NCBI RefSeq assembly: GCF_001593955.1
Contig: NZ_LTAZ01000005.1
Span: 272,001 to 336,000 of the forward strand
From: Halalkalicoccus paucihalophilus
GTDB lineage: Archaea > Halobacteriota > Halobacteria > Halobacteriales > Halalkalicoccaceae
Direction: 5' to 3'
DNA length: 64,000 nt
Part shown: positions 34,887-43,472 of the stretch, piece after piece
Layout of the letters: each line of letters opens with the position of its first letter
Numbering within the stretch: position 1 is the stretch's first letter
Notes under the pieces: model-generated
What the model saw: only the letters and a program-made list of their open reading frames with translations
The model's database searches: none
Told to the model about the DNA's origin: nothing
Made by a program: the position numbers and the translations under genes

Positions 34887-36275
34887 TCACTCCGCCGCGT
34901 CCTCCTTCGCGTGCAGTTTGGCCTGCTCGCGGGCACTCGGGTTCACGGAGGGCTTGAACGGCACCTCCGAAACCGTCGCGTAGACCGGCTCGCCGGGTTC
35001 CTCAGCATACTCGTCGGGCAGGTGGACCTCGAACTCGATGTCGGCGTCGGCGTCGTAGACGCTGTCGTCGAGCGGGACGCCGAGGTCCTCTAACTTCTCG
35101 GCCGGGACGTGCGCGAGCGCGAGGTTGGTCTCCAGTTCGGGGTTGTACCACGGCGAGGTGACGTAGCCACACTCCTCGCCCGTCTCGGGGTCCGAGACGA
35201 TCCAGAAGTCCGGCGCGTAGTCCCTGATGGGTTCGCCGGCCATCTTCAACCCGACCATCTTGAGGGAAAAGGGGTACTCGCCGTCCTCGATCAGTCCTTT
35301 CTGGCGTTCGAGTTCCTCCTTGCCGATGTACTCGCCCTCTTTGTCGTCGGGGATCTGATAGCCGAGGTTGACCTGGAACGGCGAGGTCTCGTGGTCCATG
35401 TCCTGACCCCACGAGAGGATGCCCGCGGCGATGCGCCGGTGGTGGGCGGGCGCGACCTGCATCCCGCCGTGGTCTTTCACTGCTTCGTGGACGGGATCCC
35501 ACACCGCCTCCGCGTTCTTGGAGGCCTCCCGGACGTAGATCTCGAAGCCCTTCTCGCCGGAGAAACCGGTCTGGCTCACCAGCACCGAACACCCGTTCAC
35601 TTCGGCCTCCATCAGGCCGTAGTACGGGATCTCTGTTACTTCTTCGCCCACCACGTCGACCATCACGTCGACCGAGCGCGGCCCCTGGATCTGCATCGGC
35701 GCGACGTCGATCTCGTCGATCTCGACGTCGAAGTCCATCCCGACGTTCACGCCCTGAAGCCACTGCATCAGGGTCGAATCCGAGATCGAGAACCAGAACT
35801 CGTCCTCGCCGGGACGCAACAGGACGGGGTCGTTCAGGATGCCGCCGTCCTCGTTACAGAGGATGGCGTACTTCCCCTTCATCACTGCTATCTCGGTCGC
35901 ATCGCGCGTGATGACGTAGTCAACGAGGTCCTCGGCCTCGGGGCCTTTCACCCGGATCTGGCGCTCGACGGCGACGTCCCACAGCGTCACCCGGTCGACC
36001 AGCGCCTCGTACTCCGTCATCATCCCGCCGTCCTCGGGTTCGACCATCCCCCGCGGGTGGTAGAGCCGGTTGTACACCGTCGCCCGCCAAGCGCCGTTCT
36101 CGTTGAACGACTTGTGGAAAAAGGGCGATTTCCGTACCCGCGTCGAGACCAGCATCTCGATGCCCGGATCGCCCGACTGGCGCAGGTTCCTCGGCAGCGT
36201 CCGATCCGACTGATCGACGCTCGGGTGGTTGGGGTGTGCCTGCTCCTCTCGCTGTGGCGGTTCGTTTTCCGACAT
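34887..36275 (-). CDS. DmdA-like GcvT-family THF-dependent demethylase
   Basis: This 462-aa protein belongs to the aminomethyltransferase (GcvT) superfamily. The details match DMSP demethylase DmdA better than glycine-cleavage T-protein: AWRATVYNRLYHPRGM, LWDVAVERQIRVKGPEAEDL (about 98-117), NEDGGILNDPVLLR, FWFSISDSTLMQWLQG, DVAPMQIQGPRSVDVM, VSQTGFSGEKGFEIYV, and GILSWGQDMDHETSPFQVNL. DmdA transfers a methyl from DMSP to THF. Here glycine betaine is an equally plausible donor. A TTTTATG box about 28 nt upstream indicates a leaderless start at 36275. The downstream MetF-like gene supports 5-methyl-THF as product. Confidence 0.8.
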   Translation of the reverse strand: MSENEPPQREEQAHPNHPSVDQSDRTLPRNLRQSGDPGIEMLVSTRVRKSPFFHKSFNENGAWRATVYNRLYHPRGMVEPEDGGMMTEYEALVDRVTLWDVAVERQIRVKGPEAEDLVDYVITRDATEIAVMKGKYAILCNEDGGILNDPVLLRPGEDEFWFSISDSTLMQWLQGVNVGMDFDVEIDEIDVAPMQIQGPRSVDVMVDVVGEEVTEIPYYGLMEAEVNGCSVLVSQTGFSGEKGFEIYVREASKNAEAVWDPVHEAVKDHGGMQVAPAHHRRIAAGILSWGQDMDHETSPFQVNLGYQIPDDKEGEYIGKEELERQKGLIEDGEYPFSLKMVGLKMAGEPIRDYAPDFWIVSDPETGEECGYVTSPWYNPELETNLALAHVPAEKLEDLGVPLDDSVYDADADIEFEVHLPDEYAEEPGEPVYATVSEVPFKPSVNPSAREQAKLHAKEDAAE

Positions 36276-36410
36276 GACAACAGATGACGTACCCCACGAA
36301 CATAAAACAGAGGGGTCCGGACGGTCCGTCCGCGCACAAGGACGGCGTTCGACTCGAATCGGGATCCGAGACGGTCGTCAAACCTCGCGATCCGTGTGGA
36401 TCAACCCGAC

Positions 36411-38129
36411 CTAGAACAGCCCGGAGATGGTGCCGTCCGGGTCGATGTCCATGTCGGCGGCGGCTGGGTCGGCGGGCAAACCGGGAAGCGTCAGCACGTC
36501 GGCGGTCAGCACGACGAGGAAGCCCGCGCCGGCGGAGGGATAGATCTCCTTCACCTCGAGGGTCCAACCCTCGGGTGCGCCCTTCAGACTCGCGTCGTCG
36601 CTGAGCGAGTGAAACGTCTTGGACATGCAGATCGGAACGTCGTCGAAGCCGAGATCCGCGAGCCGTCGGATGTCGTCCTCCGCGTCGCCGTGGTACTCGA
36701 CGCCGTCGGCGCCGTAGATCTCGGTCGCCACGGTCTCGATCTTCTCCTTGACGGGGGCGTCGAGGTCGTAGAGCGGCTCGAACGTCGAATCCGCTTCAGC
36801 GGCCTCGACGAGCTCCTCGGCGAGATCGATCCCGCCCTCGCCGCCGTCGCCGAAGACGGTGGATTCGGCCACGCGAACCCCGAGGTCGTCCTCGCAGTGC
36901 TCGAGGACGGCCTCGACCTCCCGGTCGGTGTCACCGGGAAAGCGGTTGAGGGCGACGACGACCGGCACGCCGAACTTCCGGAGGTTCCCGACGTGGGCAT
37001 CGAGGTTCTCGAACCCCTTGCGGACGCTCTCGACGTCCTCCGCGTCGAGGTCTGCGAGGTCCGGCGGCCACATCTCTTGGCCGTGGTACTTGAGCGCGCG
37101 TACCGAGGCGACGAGCGTGACGGCGTCGGGCTCCATTTCTCCGAACCGACAGACGATGTTCATGAATTTCTCGGCGCCCAGATCCGATCCGAATCCGGCC
37201 TCGGTGATCAGGTACTCCGAGAGGTGTGCGGCGACCTCGTCGGCGATCAGCGAGTTCGTGCCGTGGGCGATGTTGGCGAAGGGGCCCCCGTGAACGAACG
37301 CGGGCGTCCCCTCGACGGTCTGGACGACGTTCGGCTTGAGCGCGTCCTTCAACAGGATGGTGACGGCACCCGTCGCGTCGATGTCGTCGGCGGTGATCGG
37401 CTCGCCGTCCTCGTCGTAGGCGACGATGATGCGGGCGACGCGCTCCTTGAGGTCTTTGACGCTGTCGGCGAGACAGAGGACGGCCATCAGTTCGGAGGCG
37501 GCCGTCAGGACGAACCCGTCCTCGCGCGGCACGCCGGTGACGTCGCCGCCCAACCCGATCACGGTCTCGCGCAGGACGCGGTCGTTCATGTCGATCGCGC
37601 GCGGCCAAGTGACCCAGTTTACCGCGACGTCGAGTTCGTTGCCCTGTTTGATGTGGTTGTCGAGCATCGTCGAGATCAGGTTGTGCGCCGAGGTGAGCGC
37701 GTGGAGGTCGCCGGTGAAGTGGAGGTTGATGTCCTCCATCGGGAGCACCTGCGAGTAGCCTCCACCCGCGGCACCGCCCTTCACGCCGAAGACCGGTCCG
37801 AGCGACGGCTCGCGGATCGCGATCAGCGCCTCCTTCCCGATCCGGTTGAACGCCTGTCCGAGCCCCACCGTCGTCACCGTCTTTCCCTCACCCAACGGCG
37901 TCGGCGTCATCCCGGTGACGAGGACGAATTTCCCGTCGGCCTCGCCCTCCGCGCGGAGCCGCTCGATCGCCTCGAGTTTCACCTTCGCCGTATGCTCGCC
38001 GAACAGTTCGAGGTCCTCACGATCGAGCCCGAAGGGCTCGACCACGTCGGCGACGTGTCGCTTCTCGGCGGACTGTGCGATCTCGTAGTCGGTCGGTATC
38101 GACGGGGCGCTCCCTTCTGAGTCGGTCAT
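36411..38129 (-). CDS. fhs: formate--tetrahydrofolate ligase
   Basis: This 572-aa enzyme interconverts 10-formyl-THF + ADP + Pi with formate + THF + ATP. It has the P-loop TPLGEGKT at 77-84, REPSLGPVFGVKGGAAGGGY, QVLPMEDINLHFTGD, and the C-terminal KTFHSLSDD and EIYPSAGAGFLVVLTADVLT blocks. Length is standard. In this catabolic context it would run toward formate and conserve one ATP per methyl group. The promoter carries CAACACTTATCAC about 29 nt upstream of the ATG, matching the BCCT1 promoter. Confidence 0.95.
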   Translation of the reverse strand: MTDSEGSAPSIPTDYEIAQSAEKRHVADVVEPFGLDREDLELFGEHTAKVKLEAIERLRAEGEADGKFVLVTGMTPTPLGEGKTVTTVGLGQAFNRIGKEALIAIREPSLGPVFGVKGGAAGGGYSQVLPMEDINLHFTGDLHALTSAHNLISTMLDNHIKQGNELDVAVNWVTWPRAIDMNDRVLRETVIGLGGDVTGVPREDGFVLTAASELMAVLCLADSVKDLKERVARIIVAYDEDGEPITADDIDATGAVTILLKDALKPNVVQTVEGTPAFVHGGPFANIAHGTNSLIADEVAAHLSEYLITEAGFGSDLGAEKFMNIVCRFGEMEPDAVTLVASVRALKYHGQEMWPPDLADLDAEDVESVRKGFENLDAHVGNLRKFGVPVVVALNRFPGDTDREVEAVLEHCEDDLGVRVAESTVFGDGGEGGIDLAEELVEAAEADSTFEPLYDLDAPVKEKIETVATEIYGADGVEYHGDAEDDIRRLADLGFDDVPICMSKTFHSLSDDASLKGAPEGWTLEVKEIYPSAGAGFLVVLTADVLTLPGLPADPAAADMDIDPDGTISGLF

Positions 38130-38158
38130 CTAGGCGGGACCGTTTCCGCGGTATCGTG

Positions 38159-38168
38159 ATAAGTGTTG
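38159..38168 (-). promoter_or_regulatory. ACACTTAT promoter box of fhs
   Basis: The minus strand reads GGCAACACTTATCACG, ending about 30 nt before the fhs ATG. Ten bases (CAACACTTAT) are identical to the BCCT1 promoter box. Confidence 0.5.
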
Positions 38169-38228
38169 CCGTGATTGGATTTCACACGGTGACGCCGTGC
38201 TTGTCGAGGTGTCCTCAACCCGCAGGCC

Positions 38229-38603
38229 TCACGTCACGCGGAGGTGGTCGTCCCGGGGCTCGTACAGTTCGCCGCCCATCCGGAGTCCCTGGATCGCGTT
38301 TACCGTCTGGCCGATCGTGGCTCCCCGTCGGCTCGCGGCCGCGGTGACGATCCCGATCGGGACGCCCTCGGGGAACCGCCCTTCGAGCGTCCGGATTACC
38401 GTCCGGAGGTCGTCGTCCGTGACCGCCCCGAGGCCGTCGACGTCCGCACGCTCCCAGTCGACGTCGTGGCCGGTGATGGCGGCGTGACGGCGATAGAACG
38501 CCACCGCCTCGTTGGGCGTCTCGATCGCCTTTCGCAGTTCGCAGTCGGGACAGACGACGACCGAACCGCCCCGTTCCCGTCGCTCCGGACTGTCGGCGCT
38601 CAC
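38229..38603 (-). CDS. small zinc-finger plus winged-helix protein
   Basis: This protein is 124 aa from GTG 38603. It has CPDCELRKA (half zinc knuckle), an EAVAFYRRHAAITGHDVDWE helix pair like haloarchaeal zinc-ribbon regulators, and a C-terminal winged helix (LRTVIRTLEGRFPEGVPIGI to GGELYEPRDDHLRVT) resembling the MCM C-terminal wHTH. It may be a regulator or nucleic-acid-binding adaptor. The GTG lies 7 nt after the Rieske gene stop, so it is in the same transcript. In-frame ATG 38696 would lie inside that gene. Confidence 0.65.
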   Translation of the reverse strand: MSADSPERRERGGSVVVCPDCELRKAIETPNEAVAFYRRHAAITGHDVDWERADVDGLGAVTDDDLRTVIRTLEGRFPEGVPIGIVTAAASRRGATIGQTVNAIQGLRMGGELYEPRDDHLRVT

Positions 38604-38610
38604 GGGCGAG

Positions 38611-39747
38611 TCACGCCTCGTAGGCCTCCTGGGCGAGCCGATGGAGTCGGTGGACGGTGTGTTCGTTCGGCCCGAGTTGGCCCTGAGCGAGCGCACCGGA
38701 CGTCATCCCCTCGTACTGTCGCTCGACGAGTTCGAAGTCCTCCTCTTGGAGCTGGCGGCTCAGCTGAACGAACTCCTCTTCCTCCGCCGAGAGGTCGGGG
38801 CTCTCGAAGTAGTAGTCGGCGATCAGCTGGAAGCGGCCCTCGTCGATCGGGTCGATGATGTAGGTGCCGTAGCCGTCGGCGTTCCCGTACATCTGGACCG
38901 TGAAGTTCGGCCAGAAGTAGTAGAACCGGGCCTCGCCCTCGACCAGCGCGTCGTCGGCCTCGACGCCCTCGTCGTGGGTGTAATGGAGGACCCAGTAGTG
39001 GTCGTCGACGACGAGTTCCGACTCAGTCAGCGAGATCCCCTTGATCCAGTCCTGGTGGTTGGCCTGACAGTGATCGCACTCGGAGTAATTCCCGCTGAAG
39101 GTCTTCCAGTTGCACTCGACCTCCGAGACGTACCGGCGGGCGTGCTCGTACTCACCGAGCGGGAACGATTCGAGTTCGTCCTTCAACGTACCGGCCTGCT
39201 CTTCGAGCGCCATCGGATCGTCGTCGAAGTTGACGAACAATAGCGGGCCGATCGAATCGAGATGGACCTCCAGCAACCCGTTTTCCTCCGGATCGAGCCG
39301 TGGGACATCGTCGTCCTCGAGATCGGGGTTCATCCCCGCGGTCTCGAAGCTCTGGGGCGTACTCCGGAGGTTTCCGTCGAGTTCGTACGTCCAGAGGTGA
39401 TAGGGACAGCGGATCCCGTTGGCGTTGCCCGGATCGGTCATCGGGGTGTCCTCGACCATCTTCGAGCCGCGATGGGCACAGACGTTGTAGAAGGCCCGCA
39501 CCTCGCGGTCCTTGTCACGGGTGACGATGATCCGTCTGTCCCCGATCGTTCGGGTGAAGTAATCGCCGGGCTCCTCGATGGTGGTCGCGTGGCCCGCGTA
39601 CACCCAGTATCGTGAGAACACCTTCTCCTTTTCCATCTCGTGGACCGCCGGGTCCGTGAAGTACTTTGCCGGTAGCGCGTTCATCTCGTCGGTTATGTCG
39701 GGACTGACCGTTGCAGTCTGCTCTGTCCCGTCGTTCCACCGCGTCAT
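38611..39747 (-). CDS. Rieske non-haem iron oxygenase, glycine-betaine demethylase type
   Basis: This 378-aa alpha subunit has Rieske ligands C90-A-H92 and C114-PYH117 (CAHRGSKMVED, CPYHLWTYELDG). The mononuclear iron site is NYSECDHCQANH (E223, H226, H231), as in GbcA/stachydrine-demethylase relatives with the GNYSEC-H motif. These enzymes oxidatively remove a methyl group as formaldehyde. No dedicated reductase gene is in the window. An ACTTTTTTATGAC box about 27 nt upstream fits a leaderless start. The divergent IclR gene and an inverted repeat at 39838-39856 suggest control by that regulator. Confidence 0.88.
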   Translation of the reverse strand: MTRWNDGTEQTATVSPDITDEMNALPAKYFTDPAVHEMEKEKVFSRYWVYAGHATTIEEPGDYFTRTIGDRRIIVTRDKDREVRAFYNVCAHRGSKMVEDTPMTDPGNANGIRCPYHLWTYELDGNLRSTPQSFETAGMNPDLEDDDVPRLDPEENGLLEVHLDSIGPLLFVNFDDDPMALEEQAGTLKDELESFPLGEYEHARRYVSEVECNWKTFSGNYSECDHCQANHQDWIKGISLTESELVVDDHYWVLHYTHDEGVEADDALVEGEARFYYFWPNFTVQMYGNADGYGTYIIDPIDEGRFQLIADYYFESPDLSAEEEEFVQLSRQLQEEDFELVERQYEGMTSGALAQGQLGPNEHTVHRLHRLAQEAYEA

Positions 39748-39837
39748 ACGTTACCTCGTATTTCACCCAGTCATAAAAAAGTTGGCGCTCTTCAACCGCG
39801 CCACCGGGAGGACACCACGGAGCGGCGCAATCCATCT

Positions 39838-39856
39838 AGTTCGGAATATTCGAACT
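39838..39856. promoter_or_regulatory. candidate IclR operator (inverted repeat, Rieske side)
   Basis: AGTTCG-GAATATT-CGAACT: six-base arms are perfect complements around seven bases that include AATATT. It lies about 60 bp upstream of the Rieske TATA box, in the divergent Rieske/IclR region. Confidence 0.5.
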
Positions 39857-40056
39857 CATGGTGTATCGGAAGGTACAGGCCGGACGAGGGCACCCATCTA
39901 TTACAGTAGTACGAACGTAATCAACGGAGGGCGAGTCGGATCGTTTCCTCGATGGGGCGCCCGTTTGCGCCTGGTTTTCCCTCTCGAACCGGCGAGTGGA
40001 AGCAGATCGGTTCCGAACGGTCGACGTGTTTGACGATGTTCGACCGGAGCGACTCG

Positions 40057-40073
40057 GTTCGATATACCCGAAC
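40057..40073. promoter_or_regulatory. candidate IclR operator (inverted repeat, iclR promoter)
   Basis: GTTCG-ATATACC-CGAAC has the same arms and the same 7-base spacer as the repeat at 39838-39856. It ends just at the AACTATTTTG TATA region of the IclR gene, which suggests autoregulation by occlusion. Confidence 0.55.
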
Positions 40074-40104
40074 TATTTTGTATCCAGTCCGTGCGAACAG
40101 TACT

Positions 40105-40920
40105 ATGACAACGGATCGCACTCGGGATGGGGTGAAGACGACCGAGCGGTCGTTCGAACTCGTCGAACACATTCAGCGCCGAGACGGGGCGACGCTCGCC
40201 GAACTCGTCTCGGAGTTCGGCCTCGCGAAGAGCACCGTCTACAAACACCTCTCAACCCTCGAATCCCATGGCTACCTCGAAAAGGAGGGCGAGCAGTATC
40301 ACGTCGGCCTGAAGTTCCACCACCACGGCGAGTACGCCCGCCTCCGCAAGCGAGGCTACCGGTTGGCCGGACGGACGGTCCGGGATCTGGCCGAGCGGAC
40401 GGACGAGGAGGCGGATTTCGTCGTCGAGAACGACGGGCGGACGATCACGGTCTACGAGTCCTACCACCCCAAAAACAGCTATCGGGAGGACCTGTTCGCC
40501 ACCACCAGTGACCTCTCGCACTCGGGGACGTACTACCACATGCACTGTACGGCCGCCGGGAAGGCCCTGCTCGCGGAACTCCCCGACGACCGGGTCGAGG
40601 TCGTCATCGAGCGCTGGGGACTGCCCGCGCACACGGAGAACACGATCACCGACCGAACGGCTTTGGAGGACGATCTCTCGCTCACCCGCGAGCGGGGGTA
40701 CGCCGTCGCCGAGGAGGAGTACGTCGACGGGCTGTGTGCGGTCGGCGTCGCCGTCTCGAACCCGGATGGATCGCCATTGGGGGCGCTCGGAATGTCGGTC
40801 CCGACCTACCGCCGCGAGAGCGAGGGCCTCGAGACGGAGGCGGCGGCGGTCGTCATCGAGGCCGCGCGCGACCTCGAGACCGCGATCGAAGCGGACGGCG
40901 GAACCGGACCCCGATCGTGA
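40105..40920 (+). CDS. IclR family transcriptional regulator
   Basis: This protein is 271 aa from MTTDRTRDGVKTTERSFELV. It has an N-terminal winged helix (ATLAELVSEFGLAKSTVYKH, LSTLESHGYLEKEG) and a C-terminal effector domain of GAF-like fold (HCTAAGKALLAELPDDRVEV, RERGYAVAEEEYVDGLCAVG, NPDGSPLGALGMSVP). IclR proteins sense small carboxylates. Its position between the Rieske and dimethylglycine dehydrogenase genes makes an onium compound or intermediate a reasonable effector. TATTTTG at 40074-40080 fits a leaderless ATG at 40105. The longer frame from 39952 is rejected. Confidence 0.9.
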   Translation: MTTDRTRDGVKTTERSFELVEHIQRRDGATLAELVSEFGLAKSTVYKHLSTLESHGYLEKEGEQYHVGLKFHHHGEYARLRKRGYRLAGRTVRDLAERTDEEADFVVENDGRTITVYESYHPKNSYREDLFATTSDLSHSGTYYHMHCTAAGKALLAELPDDRVEVVIERWGLPAHTENTITDRTALEDDLSLTRERGYAVAEEEYVDGLCAVGVAVSNPDGSPLGALGMSVPTYRRESEGLETEAAAVVIEAARDLETAIEADGGTGPRS

Positions 40921-40974
40921 TGCGTGTGACCGTGACACTTAATGTGCTGGTCCGACGACCCCAGTACGAACGAT

Positions 40975-43470
40975 ATGAGCGCCGAGTCACTCCCACCGGA
41001 AGCGGAGACCGTCATCGTCGGGGCCGGTTGCGTCGGCTGTAGCGCCGCCTACCACCTCGCCGAGCAGGGCCGTGAGGACATCGTCGTCGTCGATCAGGGC
41101 CCGCTCTTCGAGACGGGTGGATCGACCTCCCACGCCCCGGGACTGGTCTTCCAGACGGCCGAGAACGAACTGATGAGCCGACTCGCCCAGTACACCGTCG
41201 ACCTCTACGGCGAATTAGACGGTTTTGCGGACTGCGGCGGCATCGAGGTCGCCTACACCGAGGAGCGCTTGGAGTACCTGAAACGAAAGCGCGAGTACGG
41301 CCGCTCGTGGGGGATCGAGGGCGGCGAACTGCTCTCGCCCGCAGAGGTCGCCGAGCGGATCCCGCAGATCGATTCCTCAGTAATCTACGGCGGCTACCAC
41401 GTCCCCAGTGACGGCAAGGCCCACGCGGTCGACGCCTCGGCGGCGATGGCCCACGCGGCCGAGGATCGAGGGGCCGCGGAGTTCTACGGCCATACCACCG
41501 TCACCGATATCGAGACCGAGAGTGGAGAATTCGAAGCGGTCGTCACCGACCGGGGGCGGATCGAAGCGGAGGAAGTGCTCGTGGCGACGAACATCTGGGG
41601 GCCGCTGTTCGGCGAGATGGTCGACGTCGACGTTCCCCTCGTCCCCTGCGCCCACCAGTACCTCGTGAGCGAACCCCTTGACGAACTCGCGGGCGCGAGC
41701 GAGGAACTCGAACAGCCGATCCTCCGCCACCAGGACTACTCGCTGTATTTCCGCCAGCACGGCGAATCCTACGGGATCGGCTCGTACGACCACGAACCCC
41801 TGCTCGTGGACCCCGAGGACATCCGCGCACCCGAGGAGGCCGAGGAGATGCCCTCGATCCGGGAGTTCACCGAGGAGCACTTCTACGAGCCGACTCACCC
41901 CGATATCGACAAGTCGGCTTACGACGCCGCCCGCGAACTCGTCCCCGCCTTCGAGGACTGCGGGTTCGAGCGCGCCTTCAACGGGATATTCTCCTTTACC
42001 CCGGACGGCATGCCAATCCTCGGCGAGACCGAGGGGATCGACGGGCTGTGGTGGGCACTCGCGGTCTGGGTCACCCAGTCGGGCGGCGTCGGCAGCGTCG
42101 TCGCCTCGTGGATGGACGAGGGCGTTCCCCGGCTCGGGAACGAAAAGATCGACGTCAGCGGGGCGCACCTCGAACGGTTCCAACCCCATTCGGGCAGCCG
42201 GGCCTTCTCGTACGCCCGCGGCGGCCAGCAGTACCAGGAAGTGTACCAACTGATCCACCCGAACGAACAGCCCGTCGAGCAACGCGGGCTCCGTCGCAGT
42301 CCGTTCTACGAGCGCCAGAAGGAGTTAGGTGCCGAGTTCTACGAATCGGGCGGCTGGGAGGTCCCCCAGTGGTACGAGGCAAACGAGTCGTTACTGGAGA
42401 AATACGACGTGCCCGAGCGCTCGGGTTGGCTGGCGGAGGGGTGGTCGCCGATCCAGGGGGCCGAGCATCAGGCGGTGCGGGAGAACGTCGGGATCTACGA
42501 CCTCTCGCGGTACACCGGTATCGAGATCGAAGGAGAAGGGGCGCTGGAGTTCGTCCAGCGGCTGTTCGCGAACGACCTCGATAGTTCGATCGGACAGGTG
42601 CGCTACACCCCGATGCTCGATCACGACGGCGGGGTACTGGCGGACATGGCGGTCACTCGACTTGGGGAGAACCGATTCGTCGCGACCACCGGCGGCGGGG
42701 CCTCCGCGACCGAGCACACCCGCTGGATCCGCGAGCACGCGCCCGAAGAGGGAGTTGATATCGACGCCCACGTCTCCGATCAGTGCGGGCTGGGCGTCTG
42801 GGGACCGAAGGCGAGGGAAGTGCTCCAGCCGCTCACCGACGAGGACCTCTCGAACGATTCCTTCGGGTACTTCCGCGCAAAGGAGTTCTACCTCGACTCC
42901 ATCCCGGTGCTCGCGCTGCGGGTCTCCTATGTCGGCGAACTCGGCTGGGAGCTGTATGCACCCACGGAATACGGCGGGCGGCTCTGGGACCTGATCTGGG
43001 AGCAGGGCGAAGATCACGGTATGGTCGCACTCGGCAACGGTGCCTTCCTCGGCTCCCTTCGATTGGAAAAGGGCTACCGGCTGTGGGGCACCGACCTCAC
43101 GCCCGAGCACGACCCCTACGAGGCGGGGATCGGTTTCGCGGTCGATACCGACACCGAGTTCATTGGTCGAGAGGCACTGCTGGAGGCGAAGGAATCGGAT
43201 CTCGACCGGGAGATCGTCCCGCTGACGCTCGACGCAGGCGAGGTGATCGACGGCGGCAAGCCGATCCTCGACGGCGAGGACGTCGTGGGCCACGTCAAAG
43301 CCGCCGACTACGGCTACAGCATCGACGCGGGCATCGCCTACGGCTACCTCCCCCCCGAATTCGCCGAGACCGGCGTCTCGCTCGAAATCGAGTTCGAGGG
43401 CGAACGCTACCCCGCCACGGTCGCCGAGGAGCCGCTGTTCGACCCCGACCGGGAGAAGATCATCCGCTGA
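40975..43470 (+). CDS. dimethylglycine/sarcosine dehydrogenase-like FAD + GcvT fusion
   Basis: This 831-aa protein has an N-terminal FAD-binding oxidoreductase domain (ETVIVGAGCVGCSAAYHLAE, residues 11-30). His53 in GGSTSHAPG occupies the place of the covalent FAD-linking His of DMGDH (GSTWHAAG). The C-terminal half (about 440-831) is a GcvT-like THF domain (AVRENVGIYDLSRYTGIEIE, LRVSYVGELGWELYAPTEY, IGREALLEAKESD). The enzyme would demethylate dimethylglycine or sarcosine and pass the C1 to THF as methylene-THF. The ATG at 40975 follows a GACACTTAATG box at the expected spacing. The dehydratase gene starts 2 nt after its stop. Confidence 0.9.
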   Translation: MSAESLPPEAETVIVGAGCVGCSAAYHLAEQGREDIVVVDQGPLFETGGSTSHAPGLVFQTAENELMSRLAQYTVDLYGELDGFADCGGIEVAYTEERLEYLKRKREYGRSWGIEGGELLSPAEVAERIPQIDSSVIYGGYHVPSDGKAHAVDASAAMAHAAEDRGAAEFYGHTTVTDIETESGEFEAVVTDRGRIEAEEVLVATNIWGPLFGEMVDVDVPLVPCAHQYLVSEPLDELAGASEELEQPILRHQDYSLYFRQHGESYGIGSYDHEPLLVDPEDIRAPEEAEEMPSIREFTEEHFYEPTHPDIDKSAYDAARELVPAFEDCGFERAFNGIFSFTPDGMPILGETEGIDGLWWALAVWVTQSGGVGSVVASWMDEGVPRLGNEKIDVSGAHLERFQPHSGSRAFSYARGGQQYQEVYQLIHPNEQPVEQRGLRRSPFYERQKELGAEFYESGGWEVPQWYEANESLLEKYDVPERSGWLAEGWSPIQGAEHQAVRENVGIYDLSRYTGIEIEGEGALEFVQRLFANDLDSSIGQVRYTPMLDHDGGVLADMAVTRLGENRFVATTGGGASATEHTRWIREHAPEEGVDIDAHVSDQCGLGVWGPKAREVLQPLTDEDLSNDSFGYFRAKEFYLDSIPVLALRVSYVGELGWELYAPTEYGGRLWDLIWEQGEDHGMVALGNGAFLGSLRLEKGYRLWGTDLTPEHDPYEAGIGFAVDTDTEFIGREALLEAKESDLDREIVPLTLDAGEVIDGGKPILDGEDVVGHVKAADYGYSIDAGIAYGYLPPEFAETGVSLEIEFEGERYPATVAEEPLFDPDREKIIR

Positions 43471-43472
43471 CC

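Noticed and set aside
36396..38120. 574-codon open frame antisense to fhs
   Set aside because: It is a mirror of the fhs codon pattern, with no recognisable domain and no promoter. fhs has full-length homology features and a TATA box.
42783..43472. upstream extension of the threonine dehydratase frame
   Set aside because: The extension is a shadow of the FAD/GcvT gene. ATG 43473 gives the standard dehydratase start and a 2-nt intergenic gap.
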